A stretch of DNA of 64,000 nucleotides, from assembly GCA_008692225.1 (NCBI GenBank), contig VICG01000007.1, forward strand, positions 1,832,501 through 1,896,500. The letters run 5' to 3'. Numbering within the stretch: position 1 is the stretch's first letter; each line of letters begins with the position of its first letter. The position numbers were made by a program, and so were the translations under genes. Below, in pieces: positions 21,749 through 36,518 of the stretch. Under the pieces are notes generated by a model, which saw only the letters and a list, made by a program, of their open reading frames with translations, made no database searches and was not told the DNA's origin. This DNA comes from Monilinia fructicola (Eukaryota; Ascomycota; Leotiomycetes; Helotiales; Sclerotiniaceae).

Positions 21749-23674
21749 TCATACACCCCCTCTCTCACCACTCCCATCCTCACCTCCCTCCAAAACATAC
21801 CCACCAAATCCATCCCCCCCAAACCCAACCTCAACCTCCCTCCTCCACCCCTCCCTCTTCCTCAACCATTCTCCCCCAAGCCACTGCCTAATACAAGTAT
21901 CACCCGGTTTCCTCTGCGGACTCTCCAACGGCACCAACTTATAAAAACCCTCATCAACCCTACTCCCATCGCACGCACACACGCCCTCCTTACCCCTTGG
22001 ACAAACACTATTGATCCCATGCTGGTACCCCACATCACCAAAAAACCAAACCTGTCTCTTGGGCAGAAACATCGCAACGCTCAGCGTATGAACGGGCGCA
22101 TCGCCCCATCTCTCATAATAAAATCCCCCACTACGATCTAACCAGTCAAAATATTTTTGATGTGCACCTCCCAAATCTCTCCCATCCTCTTCATCATCCC
22201 CCCTCCAAAACCTCAAACTCCCAATCTCAAAATTGCTAAAAAACTGACAATTGTTATACTCGCCTCTATCGAGCAACCAAGACAAATCCGCTTCAGGATG
22301 AAGCAGATGCGGATTCGCTTTGGCAAAGGCACGAGTCTTTGCCCAGAGAGAAGGAAACGAACGTGCATCGTCGAGGATATTCATATTAAATCCATATTTG
22401 AGATGATTGTCGCGCATGAAGCGAAAGACATCATAGTTAATATTGCAGAAAAAGTGAACCTGGTGTGATGTTGTTAGTCCATATTTCTACCTACCCTTTC
22501 CTTCCAACTTCTACATCAACGTCATGCTTCAAATCAAGAACCGCAAGACACGAAACAACGAAGAAGATCAAGATCAAAAGGAGAAGAAAGAAGACTCACA
22601 TCAGGCTCAACCCTCCAATACCAATCTAACCCCCTCAACCTCTCCATCCGATAAAAAAACCCACTATTCCACCGACACATATGATGATAACTAACCATCC
22701 AACCCTTCCCCACCCCAATCGTCCCCAGGTAATCCAGACTATTCATAAACCTCCCCTCATCAATCCATGCGGGAATTTCCCAAAACTCACTCGGCACAAC
22801 TTCATAATAACACGGAGCCCGAGTCAGATTCCTCGTGCGAGCCATGAATTCCGCCGTGAACGCTTCATCGTTGAAGAATATCCACGGATATTGGTATTTG
22901 TGGTTCCAGCGCGCTTCCAGCTGCGTCATCGATTGTATCATACCTTCTAATTCCGAGTTGCGGACCAGACTTATGAGCGCGGCTTTGGGTCGTGGATTCT
23001 TCCAGTTGGTGAGTAGTTTTTGCCATTGGTTTGGAGGTGTGGTAATAGAATAGCGGTTGTTTGAATTCTCTGTTAACCATTTGATTGGGTCTGTTTTCTT
23101 TTTTACAGAGTGGTCTTCAGGTAAAGTGGGTTGGATGGGTATATATGAACCCAGTGAATGGATATCCGGTAACGGTGAAGGGAGATAGGAGGGTGTATAT
23201 GTGTATATATAAGAAGTATGGAAGTAAAGGAGAAACGCCGATAAAAGACAAAATCCTATGATAAATGCAAAGGGACGGAGAAGTCGACGTGCCCTGGTAC
23301 TTCATACCTACAAGTTAGCACAGATTGTGCCTAGAAAGAGGGGGATTAGGTGGCGAGTACCTAAAATTTCTTTCTCTCCTCTTCATAACCATCACGATTC
23401 TCGCCCTTACCTTCCATCTGTTCCAGCCATTCAAGATCCTCCAGTCACCAAAGTTCCTCCAGCCGCTCAAGTCCCCCCAAACACCCTCTCCCACATTTCC
23501 ACTCATCCCCATCTTCCTCGGCGTCCTCCAAAAAGCCGTCGAGTCCATTGATCTACTCGAACTACCTGAAATTGAACGAAAAGACCAAGCGCTCGAAGAA
23601 GACGCCGTACGCTCTGGCGTCTGCGGTATTGAAGATCTTGACAAGGGACCGAATGTGCGACGAGGAGTATACAT
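21749..23674 (-). CDS. Golgi alpha-1,2-mannosyltransferase, GT15 (KRE2/KTR family)
   Basis: Three exons: 23674-23361, 23293-22600 and 22459-21749, 572 residues, all phases consistent. A type II membrane protein: Ser-rich cytosolic tail (about 1-95), basic stretch RARRLLR, a membrane anchor (about 112-130, FAFIIGFCLLSAFLLYF), a stem, then the GT15 catalytic domain. Diagnostic blocks are LVRNSELEGM, YPWIFFNDE, the HHMCRWNSGFFYR segment, YWRVEPDV at the exon 2/3 junction, FCNINYDVFRFM, FFSNFEIGSLRFWR (the SNFEI block) and the DRSGGFYYERWGDAPVH block. These enzymes add mannose from GDP-mannose to O- and N-linked glycans of cell-wall proteins in the Golgi. Intron 2 (GTGAGT, 140 bases) is certain. 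Intron 1 (23294-23360) has a weak GTACTC donor, so the tail is less sure; an ATG at 23392 would give a shorter, more typical tail of about 11 residues before the anchor. Confidence 0.9.
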
Positions 23675-24508
23675 TGTTGTTGTTGTTGTTGTTGCGGTCA
23701 ATGTGTGGATGGTATTTGAGTGATGGTTTGCGATTGTTGGGTTGCATAATGGCATCTCCGTATTCGTGATGGGATGGAGGGAAGGAGGTGGACGGAGAAT
23801 AGAAAGTATAAAAACCAAAACAACAAAGATAAGGAACCTTCAATCCCGAGAGCCAGTTGGTCTGCTATGAGGTAATCAAATTAAGGAATACAGTATCATA
23901 ATTATCTATCCCTGTTCTTGCCCTACCCACAGCTCCTTTCCCCCTTCCCTCCTTCCCTCCTTCCCTTCTTCCTTCGCGTACTCGGCCATCTTCCCAAACA
24001 CCCCAAATACACACTTCCTAGCCAATCAACTACTTTTCCCCTCTCCATATCTCCTTCCCTCCACGATAAAATATCCCAAACCCAGATCCGACCCCCCAGA
24101 ATATTAAGGAAATCCCAAAGCTCAAATTCCGTCCCTCATTCCCCTTGGAAGAACTCTTTATCCCATAATTACTACATATATGAACCTCAACAGGTTCCGC
24201 AAGCAAATAGACACACCATTTTTCGAGCATTGAGGGAAACAAAAGGAAAGTGTGTGCGTGGCAAAAACCAAAATGGGCAATAGTATGTGATGCATGCCAT
24301 CTCTTCATCAATTTCGCTAACAAAAGGAATTCGTCTCAAGAGTAATGCATGTATGTCTTTGTTCCGATCGCTTATTCGTCCGTAGATTTTGTAAGGGTGG
24401 AGGAAGGAAAGCATACTGGGTAGCTGATTGAAAGCGTTCTGTATTACAGCTAAAATAGCAGTCTTCGTAGGACTAGCATATTCGTGTTCCAACGTGTCGT
24501 GAGAATTC
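23675..24508. other. Intergenic region between the GT15 and KIN1 genes
   Basis: 23674-23697 is a TTG (complement CAA) repeat directly before the GT15 start, a normal fungal 5' UTR feature. The rest is the 3' flank of the kinase gene. Open frames here carry no recognisable motifs. Confidence 0.5.
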
Positions 24509-27806
<3,298 letters not shown>

Positions 27807-28675
27807 AGGAGGAATTAAGCAACCGAAAGAAATGGGACAGGGTGCCAGCTGCAGCGACCAACGCGGGACCCTAGTCAATTATGCTTAGGCAATGTCACCT
27901 TGAAAATTGAATGAATAATGAAACTATGAAATTATGAAAGTGTTTAAGTATGTTAATGAATTCTTTCGATTTAATTTTGATATGATATCCTGATAAGAAT
28001 TATCATAGTATCGGGTGTGTGGGTGTGTGGGTGTGTGGGAGTGTATGTGTGAATGTATGGGTGGGTGGGTGTGTGTGTGTGAATGTATTGGTGTGTATAT
28101 GTGTGTATATGTGTGTGAGAGAGTGGGCGTGAGAGAGTGAGAGTGAAGAAACAAGGGAGGGACGGATGGAGAGGGCGACAGGAGAGAGAGGGACAGAGAG
28201 GGGAGAGAGAGGAGGTAATATCAAGTTGATTTGTTGTTTTTTGTTTTGTTTGTTTGTTGATTATGGGAAGTTAAGGTGGTGGTGGTGAATGAAGAGAGAG
28301 GGATAATGGGAATACCTAATAAGAAAATTCCAAGGTTAATAAGGTTGGTAGCAGTTGTGAGTTGTGCCCAGATGGGTGATGGTGAGATGGTGAGATGGTG
28401 AGATGGCGAGTGAGCCTTGGATGAATGGATACTAGTAGGTAGTAGGTAGTAGGTAGCAGTAGGGGTACTGGGGGTACTACTCTGTAGGTGTACCAGGTGT
28501 ACTAGGTCTCTATCTATCTCTTAATGATCTAGTCGTCGTCAAGTAGATACCCAGTAGGCATGAATGCAAGTTTCCTGTTTGTGTCATGTGTTCAAGTTGA
28601 ACTGAGGTGAAGGGAACCTTGGAAAGGAAGGAAGGGGAGGGAAGCGAGGGGAAGTAGAGCATGGAAGAATAGAAA
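27807..28675. other. Promoter of the KIN1-type gene, GT-rich
   Basis: Contains GTGTGG/GTGTGT-rich sequence (about 28013-28110), a purine-rich run (28125-28215) and GGTGAGAT repeats (28379-28405). These short tandem tracts are common in large fungal promoters. No ORF is supported. Confidence 0.5.
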
Positions 28676-28772
28676 TAGAAATAGAAGAAGAAGAAGAAGA
28701 AGAACAGGAACAGGAACAGGAACAGGAACAGGAACAAGAACAAGAACAAGAACAAGAAGAAAGAGAGATAGA
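28676..28772. repeat. GAA and CAGGAA/CAAGAA short tandem repeat
   Basis: AGAAATAG, then GAA triplets, then about five CAGGAA and five CAAGAA hexamers. It is purely A/G/C on the plus strand. Confidence 0.9.
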
Positions 28773-30689
28773 AAGAAGAAGAAATTGGTGGCAGTATTAT
28801 TTAGTATTATGATGATGATTACCTATTGCAGGAAAGGTTAACGTAGTCAGAATGAATTAAAATTGATTAAAGTTATCTCGTAGGTACAGTAAGGTTATAG
28901 ATTGAAACTCTGGAGATAATTTCTTGCAAATGGATGATGGCTGGTCTTGCGCAAGCAGAATCTGGGGATGATGGTTGCAGAGAAGAACCTTGGAAACCTG
29001 GGAAAAGATACAAGTAGTAAATAGTAAGTTGGTATTAGGTGGATATTAAGTAAATATTACAAGTAGATAATAAATGTTAGAGGGGTTATAAGCGCTAAGT
29101 AGAGACTTTCTATTATTTCTTTTTCTTTGTAAATTATGTTTATTTTATATTAATCTTTAGTTGAAATAAGATAAATCGATAAATAAAAATTAAATAAGTA
29201 ATAATATAATTTAAGAGAAACGAGAATAAAAGAAATAGTCTAGAGAGAATTAAAAGTCGAAAAATATCCAAGTATCGGGTTAATAACGAGTAGAGATAGG
29301 ATAAATATAAATAAATATAATAAATAAATAAATAAATAACCTTAATTAATTAATTATCTACTTAGTATATTATTAAATATAAAGAGTTTATAAATAAAAA
29401 CCTTCGAAGTAGAAGTTAGAGGTTAATAAATAGTAATTTTAATAAATAACGAAGTAAATTTAATATATTTAAATAAATATATTAATAAATAAATATATTA
29501 ATAAATATATTATTAAATAATAAATAAGAGTGCTTTATATAAATAAATTATAGATTATAAATTATAAAATATGTATTATATAAATTATATAATATACGAA
29601 GTAGTATTATAACTTAATAGGGCTGATGATTCATCACCTAGAAAATAATTTACCTAGTATCCATCGAGAGGTAGCTATCATAGGTAGTGGAGGTAAGATT
29701 ACTAGGTAGGTAGATGTGCTGATAGTAGTTCTATATCTATCTACAGAAGTATCAATTCGTTATTGATAATTATATACATCGCTTCTCTTCTTCTCCAGGG
29801 CTATTCATTGTTTTCTTCAATCCATCGATCATTCAATCATTCATCCTCCAAACCTACTATAGCAGGGACTCATCCTACCTACTTACCTCCTCAAATATAT
29901 AAGAATGTCTCGAATGCTTCTCTCTTCGTACCTGAACCCGTGCGCCTGTTTGTTCATCATCACATTCATTGTTCAAGGTACGAATGCAGATTCATTGGGT
30001 ACCAAGACTTCAATAGATTTCCGTTGGCACTCAGAAAGACTAAATGAACTCAGGAAATGAAGGAAATGAAGGAAATGATCAGAAGAGATAATTAGTATTA
30101 TTAGAACTACTAGGTACTGCGTACAGTTTTATGCTCGGTAGAAAACCTTATTGATTCTCTCGAGTCTGGATTAACCAAGGGTACCAATCAAGGGATTGTT
30201 ATATTTTCAATACGAGTATAATTTGATATTCTATGCATTAAATATCACCAAGTAGGATGTATTCGCATCCATAGATATTCTTGATAGAGCAATCGTAGCT
30301 GGAGATCTTTGAACTGTGAAAAGGACTTGATCAGAGTATAGGTATGTATTATAAAGTTAACTGAGCAAGAGATTCTACATCAGACACGTCGGGTACTCGA
30401 GCAAAGTATTCATAATTATTATATTACATCAAATCATCTCATCTCATCTCATCTTATATTACATTATATCATCCATCACATATCAAACAAGGTTATCAGA
30501 AGAAACTATCCCAGAATGACCTCGGGATTGCATCTCTGGTTCGATTGATGATTGAACGAACCAGTTACTGTTCAATGCAGACCTTGTCCCCCCTTCATTC
30601 ATCTGGAATCGTTCGTTTATCATATTCCCGTAAGTTCTTCGGATGGTTTATGATTCATACAATTTACGGAGTATAGTATGATTAGTAGA
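28773..30689. other. Gene-free interval with an AT-rich core
   Basis: 29100-29620 is almost pure A/T (RIP-like). The flanks are of mixed composition. A 51-codon frame at 29905-30060 could encode a short secreted peptide but is not supported as a gene. Confidence 0.45.
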
Positions 30690-31066
<377 letters not shown>

Positions 31067-31465
31067 TAAATAACTAAATGAATTATTATTAGAACTAAAT
31101 TGACAGCGGAATTCTCAGCCCGTTTGCATCCTACTTACTATACGGAGTAAAGACGACACTACCGACCTAGGGTACCTAGTACGGGCTTACGAATCGGATG
31201 ATTAGATTCTTATGTAATCGCTCGCAAACACCACTACTCCGTCCACTGACTACGGACTACAGTATGGATAACTTCGGAAGCTAACATTCAACTATAAATA
31301 ACCCTAGACTGGTTTATCCGCGTCTAGTGAACCAATTATATTAATTCATTTGCACGCAGGAATCTTGACAAGGCTGACTATTCAAGAATTGGATGCAGCC
31401 TCAACTGTTTTCGAATTCCTCCATAGTGTTCTAGACCATCTTGATATCTTCTTCATGTCTCGACC
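31067..31465. other. Promoter and 5' UTR of the GPATCH1-type gene
   Basis: About 400 bases. A short out-of-frame ATG ORF at 31350-31631 overlaps the true start and is a shadow or possible uORF. Confidence 0.4.
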
Positions 31466-33671
31466 ATGTCCGGAAAACGTTCGCGAGCAACATACGAAGC
31501 AGACTTGCAAGCTCAACAATCGCCTTTCGTCCTATACGGAACCCCATTACCGCCACGAGACGCAGATGTACGAGATGATGGCTCTTATGTGCCAGTATGG
31601 AAGCAAGAAGTCCGTGATGAGAGGGGATTGAAAAGACTGCATGGTGCTTTCACTGGTGGCTTCAGCGCAGGGTGAGTTTAATTTTTGTCATCACAAATAT
31701 CACCATGGCTACCTTTTCATTGCGATGGTGCTAACTTGGAATAGATATTTCAACACGGTTGGGTCGAAAGAAGGATGGACGCCATCGACATTCGTTTCCT
31801 CGCGATCGAATCGCAACAAAGATGCTACCAAAGTACCGCAACAACGACCCGAAGATTTCATGGATGATGAGGATATCGCGGATGCAGCAGAAGCTCAAAG
31901 GGTCCAAACGGCAGAGGGATTTGCGGGACTCGGTTCTACTCAAAATGATGCCATCCGCAGGGGCGCATTTATTGACCTCTTCAAAGTTGATGGGGAGACA
32001 ATGGGTGTAAAGTTGCTGAAGAAGATGGGTTGGAAAGCAGGGCAGGGAGTAGGCCCAAAGGTTAGGCGAAAAGCACGTTTGGATGGTATGGAAAGGCCGG
32101 ACGCAGATGCCGATGCGACGTACCTCTTTGCACCCGAAAACACTCGCATGATTAGTTTTCTCCGGAAGAATGATCATAAGGGCTTAGGGTTTAATGGTGA
32201 GACGAAGTTGACGCCAATCAATGGATTTGGATCTGAAAAACAGAAGTCGGACGATGAAGACGATGATGGGTCCTTTTCAATAGCACCAAAAATCTCCAAG
32301 AAAAAGAAGAAACCCGCTAGAGGTGGCATTGGTATTGGTATATTAAACGATACCGGCTCAGACGATGAAGATCCTTACGAGATTGGACCACGAATATCCT
32401 ACAATCGAGTAATAGGGGGAGAGAAGAAGAAGAAGAAACCACTATCACCAGCAGCCAATTCATTATTGAAATCTAAACCTGTATTCATATCAAAGAAGAC
32501 TGCCTTGGCAAAAGCAGCAGCTGGACTACGGAAATGTCACGATGGCCGCTTACCCTTGGATGGGTTTGTTCTGAGTAGTGATTCAACTACATCATCAGTA
32601 TCCGAAACGCTTTCAAAATATCCACCACCCACAATTCCGGAAGGTTGGAAATCTGCTAAGCAGCCCAAATCTCATTCTATACAATCACAATATCTCTCCA
32701 CTTCAGAAGTGGCAAAAGCATCTAAATTAGATCCTAAATCACGAGCTTCCATCTTAGGAGAAGCAGCACTACCTGGAAAATCCGTATTCGACTTCCTTTC
32801 CAGTTCTGCACGCGATCGTTTAGCTGCCGCATCTGGGAGATCCAATTTACCCCAAGCACTAGGTGAGATTCCAGAAGGCTATGCTATGACCCCTGAACAA
32901 CGACAACAAGAACTACTTTCTCAAATCCCAAAAGTCGATAAATATACTGCCGATGCAGCCCTAATGCGTTGCTCAAGCATCTATGGTGAAGATGAAGCCA
33001 AACGTATTCGCTACCGTGCTTATCTCGAATATCAAGCCGGAATTGTAACAGCCATACCAGAAAAGGGCTTGTTAACGAGTAAAGAAGATTGGTTGAAAGA
33101 GCTCAAAGAATTTGCCAATTGTGCAAAGATCTTCAAACCCATGACTGGATTAATGGCTACAAGATTTACGAGCTCTTCTTCGAGCACGATATTGCCAGGA
33201 CACAACGGTCCAGCAAAAGATCTCCTGAGCAAACCAGAAGTAAAAGAAGATCCAGCGGAACAGGCAGCGAAGATGGGAATGTATGGACCCATGACTAGGG
33301 AGAAGAAAGATTGGTTTCCGACAAGGTTACTGTGTAAGAGATTCAATGTTCAGCCCCCGAAACACGTACAGCCTTCCGCAGATGAAGAGCGTGGAATAGG
33401 AAGAGAAGCGCCACCAGATTTGGTGGGGAGGAGGGAGATCGATCGAATGATGATTGAAGCAGGAAATGCAAATGGGATTCGAGAACCGGAAATCAAGAAG
33501 GAAGATGTGGATGATGATGTTCATCTCGGGAATGTGATCATCAAAGATGAAGAGAGAGAAACACAGATCGTGGTTGATGCCGAGAGAAACGAAGCATTGG
33601 AAGGTCAAAAGGCTGGTGAAGCGGTCTTCAAGGCGATTTTTGGTGATGATGACAGTGATGAGGATTATTAG
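31466..33671 (+). CDS. G-patch splicing factor, GPATCH1 (DUF1604) family
   Basis: Two exons, 31466-31671 and 31745-33671, 710 residues. The intron (GTGAGT, branch GTGCTAAC, AATAG) splits a Gly codon. The N-terminal DUF1604 region has the typical [22 protein letters not shown] start (two separate short motifs), then [20 protein letters not shown] and TFVSSR. The G-patch core is [20 protein letters not shown] at about residues 152-175. A long charged region with KKKKK and DDEDDDG patches follows, then the conserved [20 protein letters not shown] and [24 protein letters not shown] blocks, and the C-terminal [20 protein letters not shown]1 homologues associate with late spliceosomes and DEAH helicases, which the G-patch is thought to activate. 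The frame is intact. The first ATG in good context is at 31466. Confidence 0.93.
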
Positions 33672-36518
33672 CGTGATGTCTTTTTGTACCTACCTACCTA
33701 CCTACCTACGTACGTACCTAGGTATGGATTGCAATGCCATTTATTATTTTGCTGGTATCATTATTCCCTCCCGAGGTCATCGGGTGCGCTCATGTCGGAT
33801 GCAGATGGAAGGTGCAAATGCTGATCAAAGTAACCTGCTTACTCATGAATACCGAGTGGCATCCCTCCCCACACCCTAAAAGCAAATCTTACATTTCATC
33901 TCATCTCAACGAAGATTCAACAGATTGGAGGATAAAGCGACGGGACGGGACGGGACGATCTGTTGAAATGAAATGCTAACGTTCACGCGGAGATGGATCT
34001 CTGTCGGGGTCAGAATATACTGGCTAGCTAGTTAGTATGCGAGTCATCTAGCGAGTTGTTTGTTTGTTTGTTTGTTTTTTGGGTTGTAGATGGAAGCAGA
34101 TCCTAATGTTGTTGTTGTTGTTGTTGCAGGCGTGCTTTCAAGACTCGCATGCTTGTGTGAGGTTGGATGCTAGGGGGGGGGTCTCTTGGGTGCTTGGATT
34201 TTCGATTGGGTTGGAGGGGGTGGGGTGGGGTTGGTATGTGCTATGTGCTATGTGCTGTTGGGAGGGTTGGATTGTGGGGTTCTGGGGATGTTGGGGATTT
34301 GTATTTCTTTTTAGAGGGGGGGGCGAGAGAGGGAAGAGGGAAGATGGAGGGAAGAGGGAGGTGGGAGGGTCACGAGATCTTCAGTCTTACGAGCGAGGTT
34401 GTGGATGCACGGGATTCTCTCGCTGATTCTTGATTCTTGATAGGAAACTAGAGAGCTCTTTTTTTCGATTCTGGTGCGGATGCTCGGGATGGGGTGCTAG
34501 GGGGTGGGTTATTCACGAATCGGATATCGATTTCTCGCATCCGATGTATCAAATTTCCTGGAGGGATTCGAGCCGTCCACGTGTTGATTTTGATTGGCTC
34601 TTCACTTTCCGACCTCAGTCACCACGACAGACACACAGTTCGGACTTTGGGATGGAAGTTTGGGGCTCGTGTCGTGTCGTGTCGTGTCGTAGGATTACTC
34701 TTTCGGCTTGTGATTACCCGGCGCGAGCGTATCCTCGATCTTCATTTCATTCCTTGTTTTTATTGTAGGGCTGCGCCTTTGTCTGTGTCTGTACATCGTG
34801 GCTCGATGGGTGGTCTGGATCTTCATCTTCATTTTCATGCAAATGCAAATTTTATGATGATAATACCTTGGGGTTTGGGGAGGATTCGTTGGGATGGGTT
34901 GGGGTTGGGGTTGGAGTTGGAGTTGAAGTTGGAGTTGGAATTTGATCTTGGGCTTCGGTTTTGACTTTGGCTTCGGCTTGGGGTGGGGTTTATGGGTAGT
35001 TTTTGTTTTTTTGCTTAAATTGAGGGCCGAAATTGAGCTGGTATTTTTGGTTTAGGGGATGGGGTTGTGGTGTAGTGTAGTGTGGTAGGGGATTGTATTG
35101 AATTGAGGTGGGCTGGGGAGAATGGCGGATTGGGTATCTTTAGTTCGGAAGGGGCTTGGATGTAAATTGAGATTGAGGTTGAGGTTGAGCTTGAAATTTG
35201 CATAGTTATCTATATTGATCTTACCATCGAAGTGTTCAAAAATCGAGGAGTGTTTTACTGCCCACACGAATAGTGTAACATCACTACATTAAGCCTCCCA
35301 GGCTACTAATCTGCCCACTCGCTTTCATGATTCAGATGCAATATCTCAGATGAATTAAAGTGCAAGATTGAAAATGGGAGAAGGAGAAAGAAAGAGTGAT
35401 GTGATGTAATGGAAGAGGATTTCGTTGAAGAAAAGGGTTAAGAGACTCTACGGTACTAAAATAATGGCGTTTGTATATGATATAAAGCTGTATATGCATT
35501 GGCATATAGTTATAGATATATTGGTGATCTGTTAGAATTTGGGGTTTTGACAGCATTGTCTATGCAAATAGGAGTTAGCACTAATAGCTATTTTTTTCAA
35601 TTCGGTTTATTGAGCTTGGCTTATCTAATTATATTCAAGTATATTATGGGTCCATTAGTTATATCATTGTTGTTGTTATTACTCTTGAAGCTATTCGGAA
35701 TTTGAACTGGTTGATAAGTTATTATAAGATAGAGAAGGGGGAGGGGGTGGAATGGGGGGGCGAAAGCAAGGTAGAAAAAGCTGTCTATTTTAACGAGATG
35801 AAATCATTTGAATGGCTTACTTTTGATGATTATGCAATGATATCTATAGTAGTTGATAGTATCATAGTGAGGTTGATGATGTTAAAGTTAAGTGAAATTG
35901 AAAAGTTGAAGCGGGACTGAAAATGGTATATCGGTATTTTGAAACTAACAGAGCGTTCTGGAGCTATCTTGATACTAATATAGTATCCCGAAGACTTCTC
36001 AATGTAGACGCTTGGAAGTTCGTTTTATTATATGTAGAAAGTATCTTCTATATCAGGAGTTAAGAGGGATCCATGGATTGCGTATAATACCTACTTGCAT
36101 TTCGCTAGAATGTTGCCTCCCCAGGCCTAGGGAGAGTTGAAATGTGCTTGGAGTATTTATAATCATAACAATCAGGAATGGCCCGGGGTGTATAGATGAT
36201 AGCCATATGCTTTGTTGAACAAGTAACTGAAGTCTGATATATTTTGATAATGTCTATCTAACAGCCTCGAGGTTCGTTTATATGGTGGGCTAAACAAGGG
36301 GGAAGCTGCCCCTCATTATAAAAGTAGCCTTGCAGCACTTTAGGTTTAGCCTGATGGTCCGTGCTCAAGCTTCCATCTTCACTCATAGTTGTTGACCTCA
36401 ATGATCCATCCACCTACCTTTTTTCTTCCACAACATCCCAAATTTATTTACCAAACATCGGATCTTATAAATATCAATACCATCAACATTCAAGAGTCAT
36501 CAAATCCATTGGAATAGG
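33672..36518. other. Intergenic region of 2.8 kb with G/T-rich plus strand
   Basis: 33688-33722 is a CCTA/CGTA repeat and 34109-34128 a GTT repeat. From about 34100 to 35180 the plus strand is rich in G and T and poor in C, with GGGGTTGGAGTTGGA-like tracts. Short ORFs on both strands lack recognisable motifs. 36350-36518 is the probable 5' region of the next gene. Confidence 0.45.

Noticed and set aside
23325..23723. Plus-strand frame with a hydrophobic stretch
   Set aside because: Antisense to the first exon of the GT15 gene; the poly-Val end reflects the CAA leader.
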